In this document: one piece after another, positions 18,649-29,048 of the stretch
Layout: every line of letters begins with the position of its first letter
Position numbering within the stretch: the stretch's first letter is position 1
Origin: Burkholderia sp. USMB20
Lineage (GTDB): Bacteria; Pseudomonadota; Gammaproteobacteria; Burkholderiales; Burkholderiaceae
Length of the DNA stretch: 64,000 nucleotides
Direction: 5' to 3'
Assembly (NCBI RefSeq): GCF_000949135.2
Contig: NZ_JTAN02000005.1
Location: forward strand, 186,001-250,000
Translations under genes and position numbers: made by a program
Notes under the pieces: generated by a model
What the model was told of the DNA's origin: nothing
What the model saw: the letters and a program-made list of their open reading frames with translations, nothing else
Databases searched by the model: none

Positions 18649-20178
18649 TCAATGCAGCCGGATCGTCGTGTTCACCGGGCCGGCCGTCGTGTCGTCGTCG
18701 AACCAGCGCGCGGTGACCGTCTTGGTCTGCGTGTAGAACTGCACGACCTGCTTGCCGTACGGGCCGAGATCGCCGAGCTTCGAGCCGCGCGAACCGGTGA
18801 AGCTGAAGAACGGCACCGGCACCGGGATCGGGATGTTGATGCCGACCTGGCCGACGTCGATCTCGCTCTGGAACTTGCGTGCCGCCGCGCCGCTCTGCGT
18901 GAAGATGCCCACGCCGTTGCCCATCGGGTTCGCGTTGACGAGCGCGATCGCTTCGTCGAGCGTGTCGGCTTCGAGCACGACCAGCACCGGACCGAAGATC
19001 TCGTGCGTGTAGATCGACATGTCGGTCTTTACGCCGGAGAAGATCGTCGGGCCGACGAAATTGCCGTCCTCGTAACCGGCCACCTTCACGTCGCGGCCGT
19101 CGAGCTCGAGCTTCGCGCCTTCCTTCACGCCCGCTTCGATCAGCGACAGGATGCGCGCCTTCGCTCCGCGCGACACGACCGGGCCGACGTCGGTGCCGGC
19201 TTCCGCGCCCGCGTTCACCTTCAGCAGCTTCGCCTTCGCGACGAGATCGGGCAGCCAGTCGCGCGCCTCGCCGACCAGCACCGCGACCGACGTCGCCATG
19301 CAGCGCTGCCCGGCCGCGCCGAAGCCCGCGCCGACCAGCGCGTTGAGGGTCTGCTCGCGATTCGCATCGGGCAGCACCACCGCGTGGTTCTTCGCGCCCA
19401 TCATCGACTGCACGCGCTTGCCGTGCTGGCTGCCGAGGTTGTACACGTGCGTGCCGACGGCCGTCGAGCCGACGAACGAGATCGCCTTCACGAGCGGATG
19501 CGTGCAGATCGCGTCGACGACTTCCTTGCCGCCTTGCACGACGTTCAGCACGCCCTTCGGCACGCCGGCCTCGATCGCGAGTTCGACGAGCTGCATCGTC
19601 GACATCGGGTCTTGCTCGGACGGCTTCAGCACGAACGTGTTGCCGCATACGATCGCCATCGGGAACATCCACAGCGGAATCATCGCGGGGAAGTTGAACG
19701 GCGTGATGCCCGCGCACACGCCGAGCGGCTGGCGCAGCGTGTAGGTGTCGACGCCGCCCGCGACGTTCTCCGCGAATTCGCCGAGTTGCAGCGTGCCGAT
19801 CGAGCACGCATGCTCGACCACTTCGAGGCCGCGGAAGATGTCGCCTTCGGCATCGGGCAGCGTCTTGCCCTGCTCGGCCGTCAGCGTCTTCGCGATGCGC
19901 TGCAGGTTCGCGCGCACCAGATCCTGGAACTTCAGCATGATGCGCATGCGCGCGGCGATCGGCGTGTTCTTCCACGTCGCAAACGCGGCGTGCGCGGCCT
20001 GCACGGCCGCGTCGACTTCGGCGACGGTCGCGAACGGCACGCGCGCGAGGACCTGCTGCGTCGCCGGGTTGACGATGTCGCGCCACTCGCTCGTGGTGGA
20101 CTCGACGAAGGCGCCGTCGATCAGCAGCTTGACCGTCGGCACGTCTTGCCCCGTGCGGGGCGTCGGATTCGCGTTCAT
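18649..20178 (-). CDS. mmsA: CoA-acylating methylmalonate-semialdehyde dehydrogenase
   Basis: 509 residues of the aldehyde dehydrogenase superfamily. Asn162 (TPFNFP), GSTAVG (237-242) and nucleophile Cys293 (GQRCMA) are present. The general-base Glu of hydrolytic ALDHs is replaced by GAKNHAVV, as expected for CoA-dependent members. It converts methylmalonate semialdehyde to propionyl-CoA plus CO2 at the end of valine degradation. The ATG at MNANPTP follows AAGGAGAG; a longer open frame upstream is not protein-like. Likely in one transcript with mmsB. Confidence 0.95.
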   Translation of the reverse strand: MNANPTPRTGQDVPTVKLLIDGAFVESTTSEWRDIVNPATQQVLARVPFATVAEVDAAVQAAHAAFATWKNTPIAARMRIMLKFQDLVRANLQRIAKTLTAEQGKTLPDAEGDIFRGLEVVEHACSIGTLQLGEFAENVAGGVDTYTLRQPLGVCAGITPFNFPAMIPLWMFPMAIVCGNTFVLKPSEQDPMSTMQLVELAIEAGVPKGVLNVVQGGKEVVDAICTHPLVKAISFVGSTAVGTHVYNLGSQHGKRVQSMMGAKNHAVVLPDANREQTLNALVGAGFGAAGQRCMATSVAVLVGEARDWLPDLVAKAKLLKVNAGAEAGTDVGPVVSRGAKARILSLIEAGVKEGAKLELDGRDVKVAGYEDGNFVGPTIFSGVKTDMSIYTHEIFGPVLVVLEADTLDEAIALVNANPMGNGVGIFTQSGAAARKFQSEIDVGQVGINIPIPVPVPFFSFTGSRGSKLGDLGPYGKQVVQFYTQTKTVTARWFDDDTTAGPVNTTIRLH

Positions 20179-20293
20179 CAGTGCACTCTCCTTGCAGTGG
20201 GCCGCGTGGCGTGATGCCACGCGCGGCCGGTTCGGTTCAGTATGGTGGCCGGCGACGCACGGCAAAAGCGCGGCGCGCGCGGCCCGCGGCCGG

Positions 20294-22000
20294 TCATTTC
20301 AGTTCGGCGGCGAAATCTTCTTCCCAGTATTCGCCGGGCATCCGCGTGCTCGCATCGTCGCCGCGCTCGATCTCGCGGCGGCGCAGCTCGACGCGGCGGA
20401 TCTTCCCCGAGATCGTCTTCGGCAGCTCCGCGAACTGCAGGCGGCGAATGCGCTTGTACGGCGCGAGCTTCTCGCGCGAGAAGCGGAAGATCTCCAGCGC
20501 GAGCGCGGGACTTTCCTCGTAGCCCTGGCGCAGCGTGATGAAAGTCTTCGGCACCGACAGCCGCAGCGGGTCCGGGCTCGGCACGACGGCCGCTTCCGCG
20601 ATCGCCGGATGCTCGATCAGCACGCTTTCCAGTTCGAACGGGCTCAGCCGGTAGTCGGACGACTTGAACACGTCGTCCGCGCGGCCGATGTACACGTAGT
20701 AGCCGTCGTCGCCGCGCATCGCGATGTCCGACGTGCGGTAATGGCCGTCGCGCATCGCGTGGGCCGTCGCGTCGGGATTGTTCGCATAGCCGGTCATCAG
20801 GCCGACCGGGCGCGTCACGCCGGCGCCGATCGGCAGCGCGACCTCGCCTTCGGTCACCGGCGCGCCGTCCGGGTCGAGCAGCGCGATCCGGTAGCCGGGC
20901 AGCGGCCGCCCCATCGAGCCCGCGACGACCGGCTGGCCCGGCGTGTTGCCGATCAGGCAGGTGGTTTCGGTCTGGCCGTAGCCGTCGCGAATCGTGATGC
21001 CCCACGCCTTCTTCACGCGCTCGATGATCTCGGGATTCAGCGGCTCGCCCGCGCCGACGATCTCGCGCAGCTTCACGTCGAACGACGCGAGCGGCTGCTG
21101 CACGAGCATGCGCCACACGGTCGGCGGCGCGCACAGCGTGGTCACCTGGTATTTGACGAGCGCATCGAGCACGACCTTCGGCTCGAAGCGCGCGTAGTTG
21201 AACGCGAACACGCACGCCTGCGCATTCCACGGCGCGAAGAAGCAGCTCCATGCATGCTTCGCCCAGCCCGGCGAGCTGATGTTCCAGTGGATGTCGCCCG
21301 GCTGCAGGCCGACCCAGTACATCGTCGACAGGTGCCCGACCGGATAGGTGCGATGCGTATGCTCGACGAGCTTCGGCTTCGACGTCGTGCCCGACGTGAA
21401 GTACAGCAGCATCGGATCGCTCGCGTGCGTGACGGCGTCCGGCTCGAACGCGGCGCTCGCCGCATAGCCGTCGTTCATCGCGAGCCAGCCCGCGCGCGGC
21501 GCGCCGGCGACGATCTTCTGCTTAAGGCCGAGATCGGCCTGTTCGAACTTCGCGGTTTCGTTCTCGTCGACGATCGCGTATTTCGCGCCGCCGATCTGCA
21601 CGCGATCGCGCACATCGTCGGACGACAGCTGCGTGGTCGCGGGCAGCACGATCGCGCCGAGCTTCATCGCGGCGAGCATCGCGTCCCACAGTTCGACACG
21701 GTTCGGCAGCATCAGCAGGATCCGGTCGCCGCGCACGACGCCGATGCCGTGCAGCCAGTTCGCGATCCGCGACGAGCGCTCGGACATCTGCGCGAACGAA
21801 TACGGGTCGCCCGTACCGGTCGCCGCATCGACGATCCACAGCGCGGGCTTGTCGTTGCCGCGCGCCATCGGGTCGAAGTAGTCGAGCGCCCAGTTGAACG
21901 CATCGAGCACCGGCCATTCGAAATCGCGGTAAGCGGTTTCGTAGTCCGTGCGATGGCGCAGCAGAAAGTCGCGTGCGTCCAGGAATGCCTGTACCGTCAT
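20294..22000 (-). CDS. AMP-binding acyl-CoA synthetase
   Basis: 568 residues, adenylate-forming family. It shows [19 protein letters not shown] (P-loop type motif near residue 190), DGYGQTETT (around 325), the YRTSD hinge and the C-terminal Lys in [14 protein letters not shown]. It resembles medium-chain or branched acyl-CoA synthetases, which activate a carboxylic acid with ATP and CoA. It probably feeds acids into the downstream CoA pathway. Two GGAGAC ribosome sites precede the ATG, directly after the palindromic leader described separately. Confidence 0.88.
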   Translation of the reverse strand: MTVQAFLDARDFLLRHRTDYETAYRDFEWPVLDAFNWALDYFDPMARGNDKPALWIVDAATGTGDPYSFAQMSERSSRIANWLHGIGVVRGDRILLMLPNRVELWDAMLAAMKLGAIVLPATTQLSSDDVRDRVQIGGAKYAIVDENETAKFEQADLGLKQKIVAGAPRAGWLAMNDGYAASAAFEPDAVTHASDPMLLYFTSGTTSKPKLVEHTHRTYPVGHLSTMYWVGLQPGDIHWNISSPGWAKHAWSCFFAPWNAQACVFAFNYARFEPKVVLDALVKYQVTTLCAPPTVWRMLVQQPLASFDVKLREIVGAGEPLNPEIIERVKKAWGITIRDGYGQTETTCLIGNTPGQPVVAGSMGRPLPGYRIALLDPDGAPVTEGEVALPIGAGVTRPVGLMTGYANNPDATAHAMRDGHYRTSDIAMRGDDGYYVYIGRADDVFKSSDYRLSPFELESVLIEHPAIAEAAVVPSPDPLRLSVPKTFITLRQGYEESPALALEIFRFSREKLAPYKRIRRLQFAELPKTISGKIRRVELRRREIERGDDASTRMPGEYWEEDFAAELK

Positions 22001-22057
22001 CGTGTCGTCTCCTGTCTCCTGTCGACGTGAGTTAGCGCTTTAGCGCTTACTCACGTC
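22001..22057 (-). promoter_or_regulatory. Palindromic leader adjoining the synthetase ribosome site
   Basis: Read on the minus strand, a near-perfect 16-bp inverted repeat (22024-22057; arms GACGTGAGTAAGCGCT / AGCGCTAACTCACGTC) is followed at once by GACAGGAGACAGGAGAC and the ATG at 22000. As RNA it would form a stem of about 9 pairs, an A-A mismatch, five more pairs and a UAAA loop. The same core and the same GACAGGAGACA follow-on stand before the sigma-54 activator at 40461. Confidence 0.6.
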
Positions 22058-22116
22058 CCATGCCTCGCGCGGTCGACGTGAGTTAGCGCTTTAGCGCTTA
22101 CTCACGTCCCATGCCT
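22021..22116. repeat. Tandem duplication of the palindromic leader
   Basis: A 45-bp unit starting GTCGACGTGAGTTAGC and ending CCCATGCCT occurs twice (22021-22065 and 22072-22116) with a 6-bp CGCGCG spacer. The two units look identical, so the duplication is recent. Each unit carries a complete palindrome, at 22024-22057 and 22075-22108. Confidence 0.85.
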
Positions 22117-22141
22117 TGGCGAGTCTCCATGCCCAGCGGTC

Positions 22142-22173
22142 AACCGGGCACGCGCTGCAGCGAATGCCCGGTT
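22142..22173. terminator. Inverted repeat between dehydrogenase and synthetase genes
   Basis: Perfect 9-bp arms AACCGGGCA / TGCCCGGTT with a 14-base loop, located after the acyl-CoA dehydrogenase stop and before the palindromic leader. No T-run follows, so termination is uncertain; it may set a transcript boundary or be a protein-binding site. Confidence 0.35.
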
Positions 22174-22300
22174 CCGTATCACGCGGCGCACGGTCACGTC
22201 GTTGCGTGCCGCGTTTGCCGCGCTGCCCTCGTGCCCTGCCTGTTTGCCTGCCTGTATTTCTGGTTGTTTGCGTGGTTGCCGATGGCGCGCGCGTCGCGAC

Positions 22301-23536
<1,236 letters not shown>

Positions 23537-23571
23537 TTACACTGAGCGTTTTTGCCATACCGGCGGCTTCG

Positions 23572-24606
23572 ATGAAGCAGGAAGAGAAGGGAACCGTCGC
23601 GATCAGCCTCGTCGCCTATAGCGTCGCGCTCGCCACCCGGCGCGGCGTCGCGGCCGAGCCGCTGCTCGCGCAGGCCGGCATCGCGCCCGCGCTGCTCGTG
23701 CAGCCGCGCGCGCGGGTGTCGGCGCAGCAATACGGCGCGCTGTGGAACGCGATTGCGCGCGCGCTCGACGACGAGTTTTTCGGGCAGGATCGCCACCCGA
23801 TGCGTAGCGGCAGCTTCATCGCGATGAGCCAGGCCGCGCTGTCCGCGCAGGACGGACTGCACGCGATGGCGCGCGCGGTGAATTTCATGCACTGCGTGCT
23901 CGACGACCTGCACGCGGAGCTCGACGCGAACCCGCAGCGCGTGCGGCTGCGCTTCGTGCACCGCAACAGCGCCGCGGCGCCCGCGATGTTTACGTACGCG
24001 ACCTATTTCATCATCGTGTACGGGCTCACCTGCTGGCTGATCGGGCGACGCATCCCGGTGCTGCACGCGAGCTTCCGCTGCGACACGCCGCCGGCCGACC
24101 ACGAATACCCGTCGATGCTGTGCGACGACATGCGGTTCAACCAGCCCGATTCGTATGTCGATTTCGATCCCGAATTCGCGACGCTGCCGGTCGTGCAGAA
24201 CGCGAAGACGCTGAAGACCTTCCTGCGCAACGCGCCGGCCAGCTTCATCGTCAAGTACCGCAACCCGAACGCGCTCGCGCAGCGCGTGCGCACGGTGCTG
24301 CGCGGGATGCCGCCCGCCGCGTGGCCCGGCGCCGGCGGGATGGCCGCGCGGCTGCATGTGGCCGAAGCGACGCTGCGCCGCAAGCTGCACCAGGAAGGCC
24401 ACGCGTACCAGTCGATCAAGGACACGCTGCGGCGCGACCTCGCGTTCGAGGCGCTGGCCGATCCGGCGCGGACCATCGCCGACGTTGCCGCCGCCGCCGG
24501 TTTCGCGGAACCGAGCGCGTTCTACCGCGCGTTTCGCAAATGGAGCGGGCGCAGCCCGGCCGAGTACCGGGAAGAAGCGCTCGCGCGGGGCGGCGCCGCC
24601 GGCTGA
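23572..24606 (+). CDS. AraC family transcriptional regulator
   Basis: 344 residues. The N-terminal two-thirds form an Arabinose_bd-like ligand domain of the OruR/ArgR-like type (RRGVAAEPLLAQAGI, ending near residue 230). The last 100 residues hold two helix-turn-helix motifs (LHVAEATLRRKLHQEG and IADVAAAAGFAEPSAFYRAFRKWSG). Divergent from the acyl-CoA dehydrogenase gene with about 140 bases between starts, so it is the probable regulator of the valine-type cluster. Confidence 0.9.
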   Translation: MKQEEKGTVAISLVAYSVALATRRGVAAEPLLAQAGIAPALLVQPRARVSAQQYGALWNAIARALDDEFFGQDRHPMRSGSFIAMSQAALSAQDGLHAMARAVNFMHCVLDDLHAELDANPQRVRLRFVHRNSAAAPAMFTYATYFIIVYGLTCWLIGRRIPVLHASFRCDTPPADHEYPSMLCDDMRFNQPDSYVDFDPEFATLPVVQNAKTLKTFLRNAPASFIVKYRNPNALAQRVRTVLRGMPPAAWPGAGGMAARLHVAEATLRRKLHQEGHAYQSIKDTLRRDLAFEALADPARTIADVAAAAGFAEPSAFYRAFRKWSGRSPAEYREEALARGGAAG

Positions 24607-24727
24607 GTGCGCGGTCGGCGGCACCGCCTTCGCGCTTTCCGCCGAAACCGCCTAATCTTCAAATATCGGGCCAACGCCCTTTCCGCGAGCCGGACGGCGT
24701 GCGGCCGCGCGCCGCCCGGACGCCCCG

Positions 24728-25936
24728 ATGCACATTCACCGTCATGGGCCGCCGCCGGCGCCTGCATCGCCCGGCGGCCGCCCCCGTCACCCGCTGTCCG
24801 CGCGGGTCGCGCGCGCCGCGCTGTTCGCGGCGCTGCTCGTCGTGTGCGCGGCGGTTGCCGCGCCGCCTCCCGCCACCCAGCCCGCCACCGCACCCGCCAC
24901 CGCGCCGCCGGTCGTCGTGATCCCGGTCAACGGCGCGATCGGGCCGGCCAGCGCCGACTTCATCGTCCGCTCGCTCGAGCGCGCGGCGCACGAGCACGCG
25001 CCGCTCGCGATCCTGCAGCTCGATACGCCCGGCGGGCTCGACACGTCGATGCGGCTGATCATCAAGGCGATCCTCGGCTCGCCGGTGCCGGTCGCCGCGT
25101 TCGTCGCGCCGGGTGGCGCACGGGCCGCGAGCGCCGGTACCTATATCGTCTACGCGAGCCACATTGCCGCGATGGCGCCCGGCACCAATCTCGGCGCGGC
25201 ATCGCCGGTGCAGTTCGGCATCGGCGGCGGCGCGCCGGGAGCGCCTGGGGCGACGAAGCCGTCGCCGGCCGGCGCGTCCGGCGCATCCGCGACGCCAGCC
25301 GAGTTGCCGAACGACACGCAGTCGACCGAGATCCGCAAGGCGACCCAGGATGCCGCCGCGTACATCCGCGGCCTCGCGCAGTTGCGCGGACGCAATGCCG
25401 AGTGGGCCGAGCGCGCGGTGCGCGAGGCGTTGAGCCTGTCGGCAACGGAGGCGCGCGCGCAACATGTCGTCGACCTGGTCGCGCAGGACCCGGCCGACCT
25501 CGCGCGCCAGCTCGACGGCCGCACCGTGACGACGACCGCCGGCACGCTGCACCTCGCGACCGCGCACGCACCGCTCGTCGTGCTGGCGCCCGACTGGCGC
25601 AGCCGCTTCCTGTCGATCATCACCGATCCGAACGTCGCGCTGATCCTGCTGACGATCGGCATCTACGGGCTGTTCTTCGAGTTCGCGAATCCCGGCTTCG
25701 TGCTGCCGGGCGTCGCCGGCACCATCTGCCTGCTGATCGGGCTGTTCGCGATGCAGTTGCTGCCGGTCAGCTATGCGGGCCTCGGACTCGTGCTGCTCGG
25801 GCTCGGCTGCCTCGTCGCGGAGGCGTTCCTGCCGACCTTCGGCGTGCTCGGTTTCGGCGGGATCGTCGCCTTCACGATCGGCGCGCTGATGCTGATCGAC
25901 ACCGACGTGCCCGGCTACGGCATTCCGTGCCGGTGA
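24728..25936 (+). CDS. NfeD-type membrane serine protease (main part)
   Basis: The 402-residue open frame has a signal segment (residues 25-45) and a ClpP-like periplasmic protease domain. Ser135 (ARAASAGTY) and Lys204 (EIRKATQ) fit the Ser-Lys dyad of stomatin-associated NfeD proteases. About four membrane segments follow (260-395). The product ends abruptly at GYGIPCR. The expected C-terminal OB-fold is encoded further on but in shifting frames (see next feature). Paired with the slipin gene, its usual partner in membrane quality control. Confidence 0.8.
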   Translation: MHIHRHGPPPAPASPGGRPRHPLSARVARAALFAALLVVCAAVAAPPPATQPATAPATAPPVVVIPVNGAIGPASADFIVRSLERAAHEHAPLAILQLDTPGGLDTSMRLIIKAILGSPVPVAAFVAPGGARAASAGTYIVYASHIAAMAPGTNLGAASPVQFGIGGGAPGAPGATKPSPAGASGASATPAELPNDTQSTEIRKATQDAAAYIRGLAQLRGRNAEWAERAVREALSLSATEARAQHVVDLVAQDPADLARQLDGRTVTTTAGTLHLATAHAPLVVLAPDWRSRFLSIITDPNVALILLTIGIYGLFFEFANPGFVLPGVAGTICLLIGLFAMQLLPVSYAGLGLVLLGLGCLVAEAFLPTFGVLGFGGIVAFTIGALMLIDTDVPGYGIPCR

Positions 25937-26278
25937 TCGTGGGCCTCGCGGCCGGCGCGGCTGCTCGTCGCGTCGTGTCGAGCGTCGCCGCTGCGCGCGC
26001 GCGGCGGCCGTGGTGACGGCGCCGAGGCGATGGTCGGCAGCATCGGCGAAGTGCTCGACGACGGCCTGCACGCCGACCAGCCGCGGGCGCGGCCGGCGCC
26101 GCACGTCGGCGGCGGGCTGGGCGCGCGTGCACGGCGAGCGCTGGCGCGTCGCGAGCAGCACGCCGCTGGCCGCCGTTGCCGCGTGCGCGTGACCGGCCGC
26201 CACGGGCTGACGCTCACCGTCGCGCCGCTATACGACGTGCCGGCACACGAACAACAACACCAGGGAGCACCGTCATGA
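25922..26278 (+). pseudogene. Frame-shifted C-terminal (OB-fold) part of NfeD
   Basis: Protein-like pieces continue the NfeD sequence but jump between frames: VPVIVGLAAGA in frame 1, [14 protein letters not shown] in frame 2, [18 protein letters not shown] in frame 3, then [18 protein letters not shown] back in frame 2. The final TGA overlaps the slipin ATG as ATGA, so the frame-2 end is the original one. Several compensating indels within about 250 very GC-rich bases mean either sequencing errors or genuine decay. Confidence 0.7.
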
Positions 26279-27048
26279 TGGGCTACACGTTTGGCTTCAG
26301 CAGCGTCCTGATCGTCTTCGTCGTGGTGCTCGTCGCATCGTCGATCCGCATCTTCCGCGAGTACGAGCGCGGCGTCGTCTTCATGCTCGGCCGGTTCTGG
26401 AAGGTGAAGGGGCCGGGGCTCGTGCTGATCATCCCGATCGTCCAGCAGGTCGTGCGGATCGACCTGCGCACCGTCGTGTTCGACGTGCCCGCGCAGGACG
26501 TGATCACGCGCGACAACGTGTCGGTGAAGGTCAATGCGGTCGTGTATTTCCGCGTCGTCGATCCGGAGAAGGCCGTGATCCAGGTCGCGCGCTTCTTCGA
26601 GGCGACGAGCCAGCTCGCGCAGACGACGCTGCGCGCGGTGCTCGGCAAGCACGAACTCGACGCGTTGCTCGCCGAACGCGAGCAGTTGAATGCCGACATC
26701 CAGAAAACGCTCGACGCGCAGACCGATGCGTGGGGCATCAAGGTGTCGACGGTCGAGATCAAGCACGTCGACCTGAACGAGACGATGATCCGCGCGATCG
26801 CGCGGCAGGCCGAGGCCGAACGCGAGCGGCGCGCGAAGGTGATCCATGCGGAAGGCGAACTGCAGGCGTCGGAGAAGCTGCTGCAGGCCGCGCAGCGGCT
26901 CGCGCTGCAGCCGCAGGCGATGCAGCTGCGCTACCTGCAGACGCTGACGACGATCGCGGCGGACAAGAATTCGACGATCGTGTTTCCGCTGCCGGTGGAT
27001 CTGCTGGGGGCGTTGCTGGAGCGATTGAGGCCGCCGCGCGAGCAGTGA
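26275..27048 (+). CDS. Slipin (stomatin/prohibitin-family membrane protein)
   Basis: 257 residues. One N-terminal membrane segment (residues 7-24), then the SPFH domain with [14 protein letters not shown] and [20 protein letters not shown] helical coiled-coil tail follows, containing the [21 protein letters not shown] repeat region. Bacterial slipins form membrane scaffolds and are substrates or partners of NfeD proteases. AGGGAG lies upstream, and the first of two adjacent ATGs overlaps the old nfeD stop, supporting an operon. Confidence 0.92.
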   Translation: MMGYTFGFSSVLIVFVVVLVASSIRIFREYERGVVFMLGRFWKVKGPGLVLIIPIVQQVVRIDLRTVVFDVPAQDVITRDNVSVKVNAVVYFRVVDPEKAVIQVARFFEATSQLAQTTLRAVLGKHELDALLAEREQLNADIQKTLDAQTDAWGIKVSTVEIKHVDLNETMIRAIARQAEAERERRAKVIHAEGELQASEKLLQAAQRLALQPQAMQLRYLQTLTTIAADKNSTIVFPLPVDLLGALLERLRPPREQ

Positions 27049-27128
27049 GACGGGCGGGCGCCGGCCCGAGCGACGCCGCGGCCGCGGCCGATGCCGACGG
27101 GCGACGCTCGGGCGCGGGGCCGCCGCGG

Positions 27129-27262
27129 CCGGAAGCCGGAAGCCGGATGCCGGATGCCGGAAGCCGGATGCCCGATGCCCGATGCCCGATGCCCGATGCC
27201 CGATGCCCGATGCCCGATGCCGGGTGCCGGGTGCCGGATGCCGGATGCCCGCCGCCCGTCGC
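27129..27262. repeat. Heptanucleotide tandem repeat
   Basis: About nineteen head-to-tail copies of a 7-bp unit (GCCGGAA, GCCGGAT, GCCCGAT and GCCGGGT variants). The core is an uninterrupted run of seven GCCCGAT units around 27170-27220. It lies between the 3' ends of the converging slipin and phosphatase genes and is not inside a credible ORF. Likely length-variable between strains by slipped-strand replication. Confidence 0.9.
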
Positions 27263-27272
27263 CCGGCCCGCG

Positions 27273-28550
27273 TCAGGCCAGCAGCTTGCGGTCGGTCTTG
27301 CCGTACTTGATCGACTTCTCGTCCGGGATCATCAGCCCCGTGTGCTCGTCGCGGCCCTGCAGCAGGAAGCGCGCGTCCGGCTTGCCGATCTGCTCGGCCG
27401 CGAGCTTGCTGTCCGCGCCAATCTCGCCCTTCTTCATCCGGTTGACGATCACGCCGGCCGCGGTGTCCTTGAAGTCGCGCAGCATCCACGCGTCGCCGTC
27501 GCTGTCGCCGAACACCAGCAGCGGGCCGTAGCCCTTCTTCGACGCGAGGACGTTGCGGATGCCCACCGTCTTGCCGGGCCCCCAGTTGAAATGCCAGCCG
27601 GCCGGATAGGTGCTCGTGTACTTGCCGTCCTGCATGTCGAGACGCAGGCCGATCACGTTCTCGGGCGGCACGCCGTAGCCATAGTTCGGATTGCCGGCGA
27701 ATACGCGCACGACATCGTCGAGCGACGCGGTACTCACGTACACGTCGATGCCGTTCGCACGCAGCGTATGCATCACCGCGCGGATTTCCTCGTGAATGCG
27801 GATGCCGTGGAAATGCGTGTCGGCCACCACGCCGGCCTTGCCCGGCAGCGCCTTCGGGCTTTCGTAGCGGACCTTGCGCAGCGCGTCGCCGATCCCGTAG
27901 TTGTTCGACGCTTCCGCCATCGCCTGCAGCTCGGCGGTCGTCATGTTCTTGTAGAAATAGATGATCCACTTGTAGCCGACTTCGAGCGGATGCGTATCGC
28001 AGATCGCGTCGTACATGAAGTACAGCTTCGCGCGAAAATCCTTGAACTGGTCGGTCTCGCGAATCTCGTCGAGGCTCTTGTCGCCGCCGAAACCCTTGTA
28101 GTTCGCGTAGAGCCAGCGGTAGTCGGACTCGACGTCGGCGGCGAGATCCTCCATCGTCACCGGCTTGCCGTCGACGGTCGTGTAGTCCTTCATGAACGCG
28201 CCCTTCGGCACGTCCTTCCACATCACGCCGACGAACTCGTCCGGCGTCAGCTTGTACTGCAGATGGTTGATCTGGTACATCAGCAACGCTTCTTCGCAGT
28301 CGTTCATGATGCACGTGTTGTCCCAGTCGAACACCGCATACGGGCGGCGCTTCCCGTCGTAGCGCGCGCTCGCGACGCCGTGCTGGTCGAGTACCGCCTG
28401 CAGGCGCGCGGCGTTGAACGGCGACCAGCGGCCCGGGTCCAGCGCGTCCGGCGCGGTCGCGCTCTTCGCGCCGGCCATGCCGGCCTTGAGCATCAGCGGC
28501 GTCGCAGCGGTCGCCGCGGCCAGGGTGTTCATGAACTTGCGGCGTTGCAT
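27273..28550 (-). CDS. HAD-superfamily phosphatase, Tat-exported
   Basis: 425 residues. The N-terminus MQRRKFMNTLAAATAATPLM is a twin-arginine-like signal, so the enzyme is probably periplasmic. HAD motif I is VFDWDNTCI (nucleophile Asp75, acid Asp77), and motif IV is VFGDSDGDAWM near residue 345. Size and layout resemble phosphorylcholine phosphatase PchP-like enzymes, but that substrate is only a guess. GGAGAC precedes the ATG. Monocistronic by position. Confidence 0.8.
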   Translation of the reverse strand: MQRRKFMNTLAAATAATPLMLKAGMAGAKSATAPDALDPGRWSPFNAARLQAVLDQHGVASARYDGKRRPYAVFDWDNTCIMNDCEEALLMYQINHLQYKLTPDEFVGVMWKDVPKGAFMKDYTTVDGKPVTMEDLAADVESDYRWLYANYKGFGGDKSLDEIRETDQFKDFRAKLYFMYDAICDTHPLEVGYKWIIYFYKNMTTAELQAMAEASNNYGIGDALRKVRYESPKALPGKAGVVADTHFHGIRIHEEIRAVMHTLRANGIDVYVSTASLDDVVRVFAGNPNYGYGVPPENVIGLRLDMQDGKYTSTYPAGWHFNWGPGKTVGIRNVLASKKGYGPLLVFGDSDGDAWMLRDFKDTAAGVIVNRMKKGEIGADSKLAAEQIGKPDARFLLQGRDEHTGLMIPDEKSIKYGKTDRKLLA

Positions 28551-29048
28551 GGTCTGTCTCCGTAGGAAGGTCGAATCGGCTTCGGTCGCTGCCCCCGCGC
28601 GACGCGCGGCACACCGGCCCCGCGAAGCCGCGAAGGCTTCGAATCGGGGGCGAATGATGTGACGAAATTATTTCGGCAATTTGACAGCGTCGCGCCGCGA
28701 CACGACAGGGAGTTGATCCAGCGCGACATGCCAGGCCCGCGCCGCGGCCTCGCGTGGCGCTCCCCGGCCGGCTGCCCCGCTCGGGATGCGTGCGCCCGAC
28801 GGCCGTCCGCCCCGACCGCCGCAAACCTAGAGCTTCCCCTCCATTTCGGCCTTCATTAGGAGAAATCCTCACCTCCGCGCCACGTCGAACCCGCTATGAT
28901 CCTTACATCGACCAATGACACATTAAATGCTGACTGAATAACCCGCCTCCGGATCACCGGCGGATGCATTCCTGATCAGCGCCCCAGCCTTGCACCGGAC
29001 CCGCGTCGCGCCGACGCGCGAACGCGGGCCGACACACGGAGACGCATC
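28551..29048. other. Divergent intergenic region without a gene
   Basis: About 500 bases between the phosphatase and the M24-like gene. An AT-richer patch at 28660-28690 (gacgaaattatttcggcaat) and another at 28895-28930 are likely promoter zones for the two directions. No ORF with protein-like composition, no repeat and no terminator were seen. Confidence 0.5.

Noticed and set aside
22021-22116. Tandem palindromes as a transposon end or attachment site
   Set aside because: No integrase or transposase nearby, and the same palindrome occurs 18 kb away tied to a ribosome site, which favours a regulatory leader.
27129-27262. Regularly spaced short repeats as a CRISPR array
   Set aside because: Units are 7 bp, head to tail, without unique spacers, and no cas gene is nearby; it is a simple tandem repeat.
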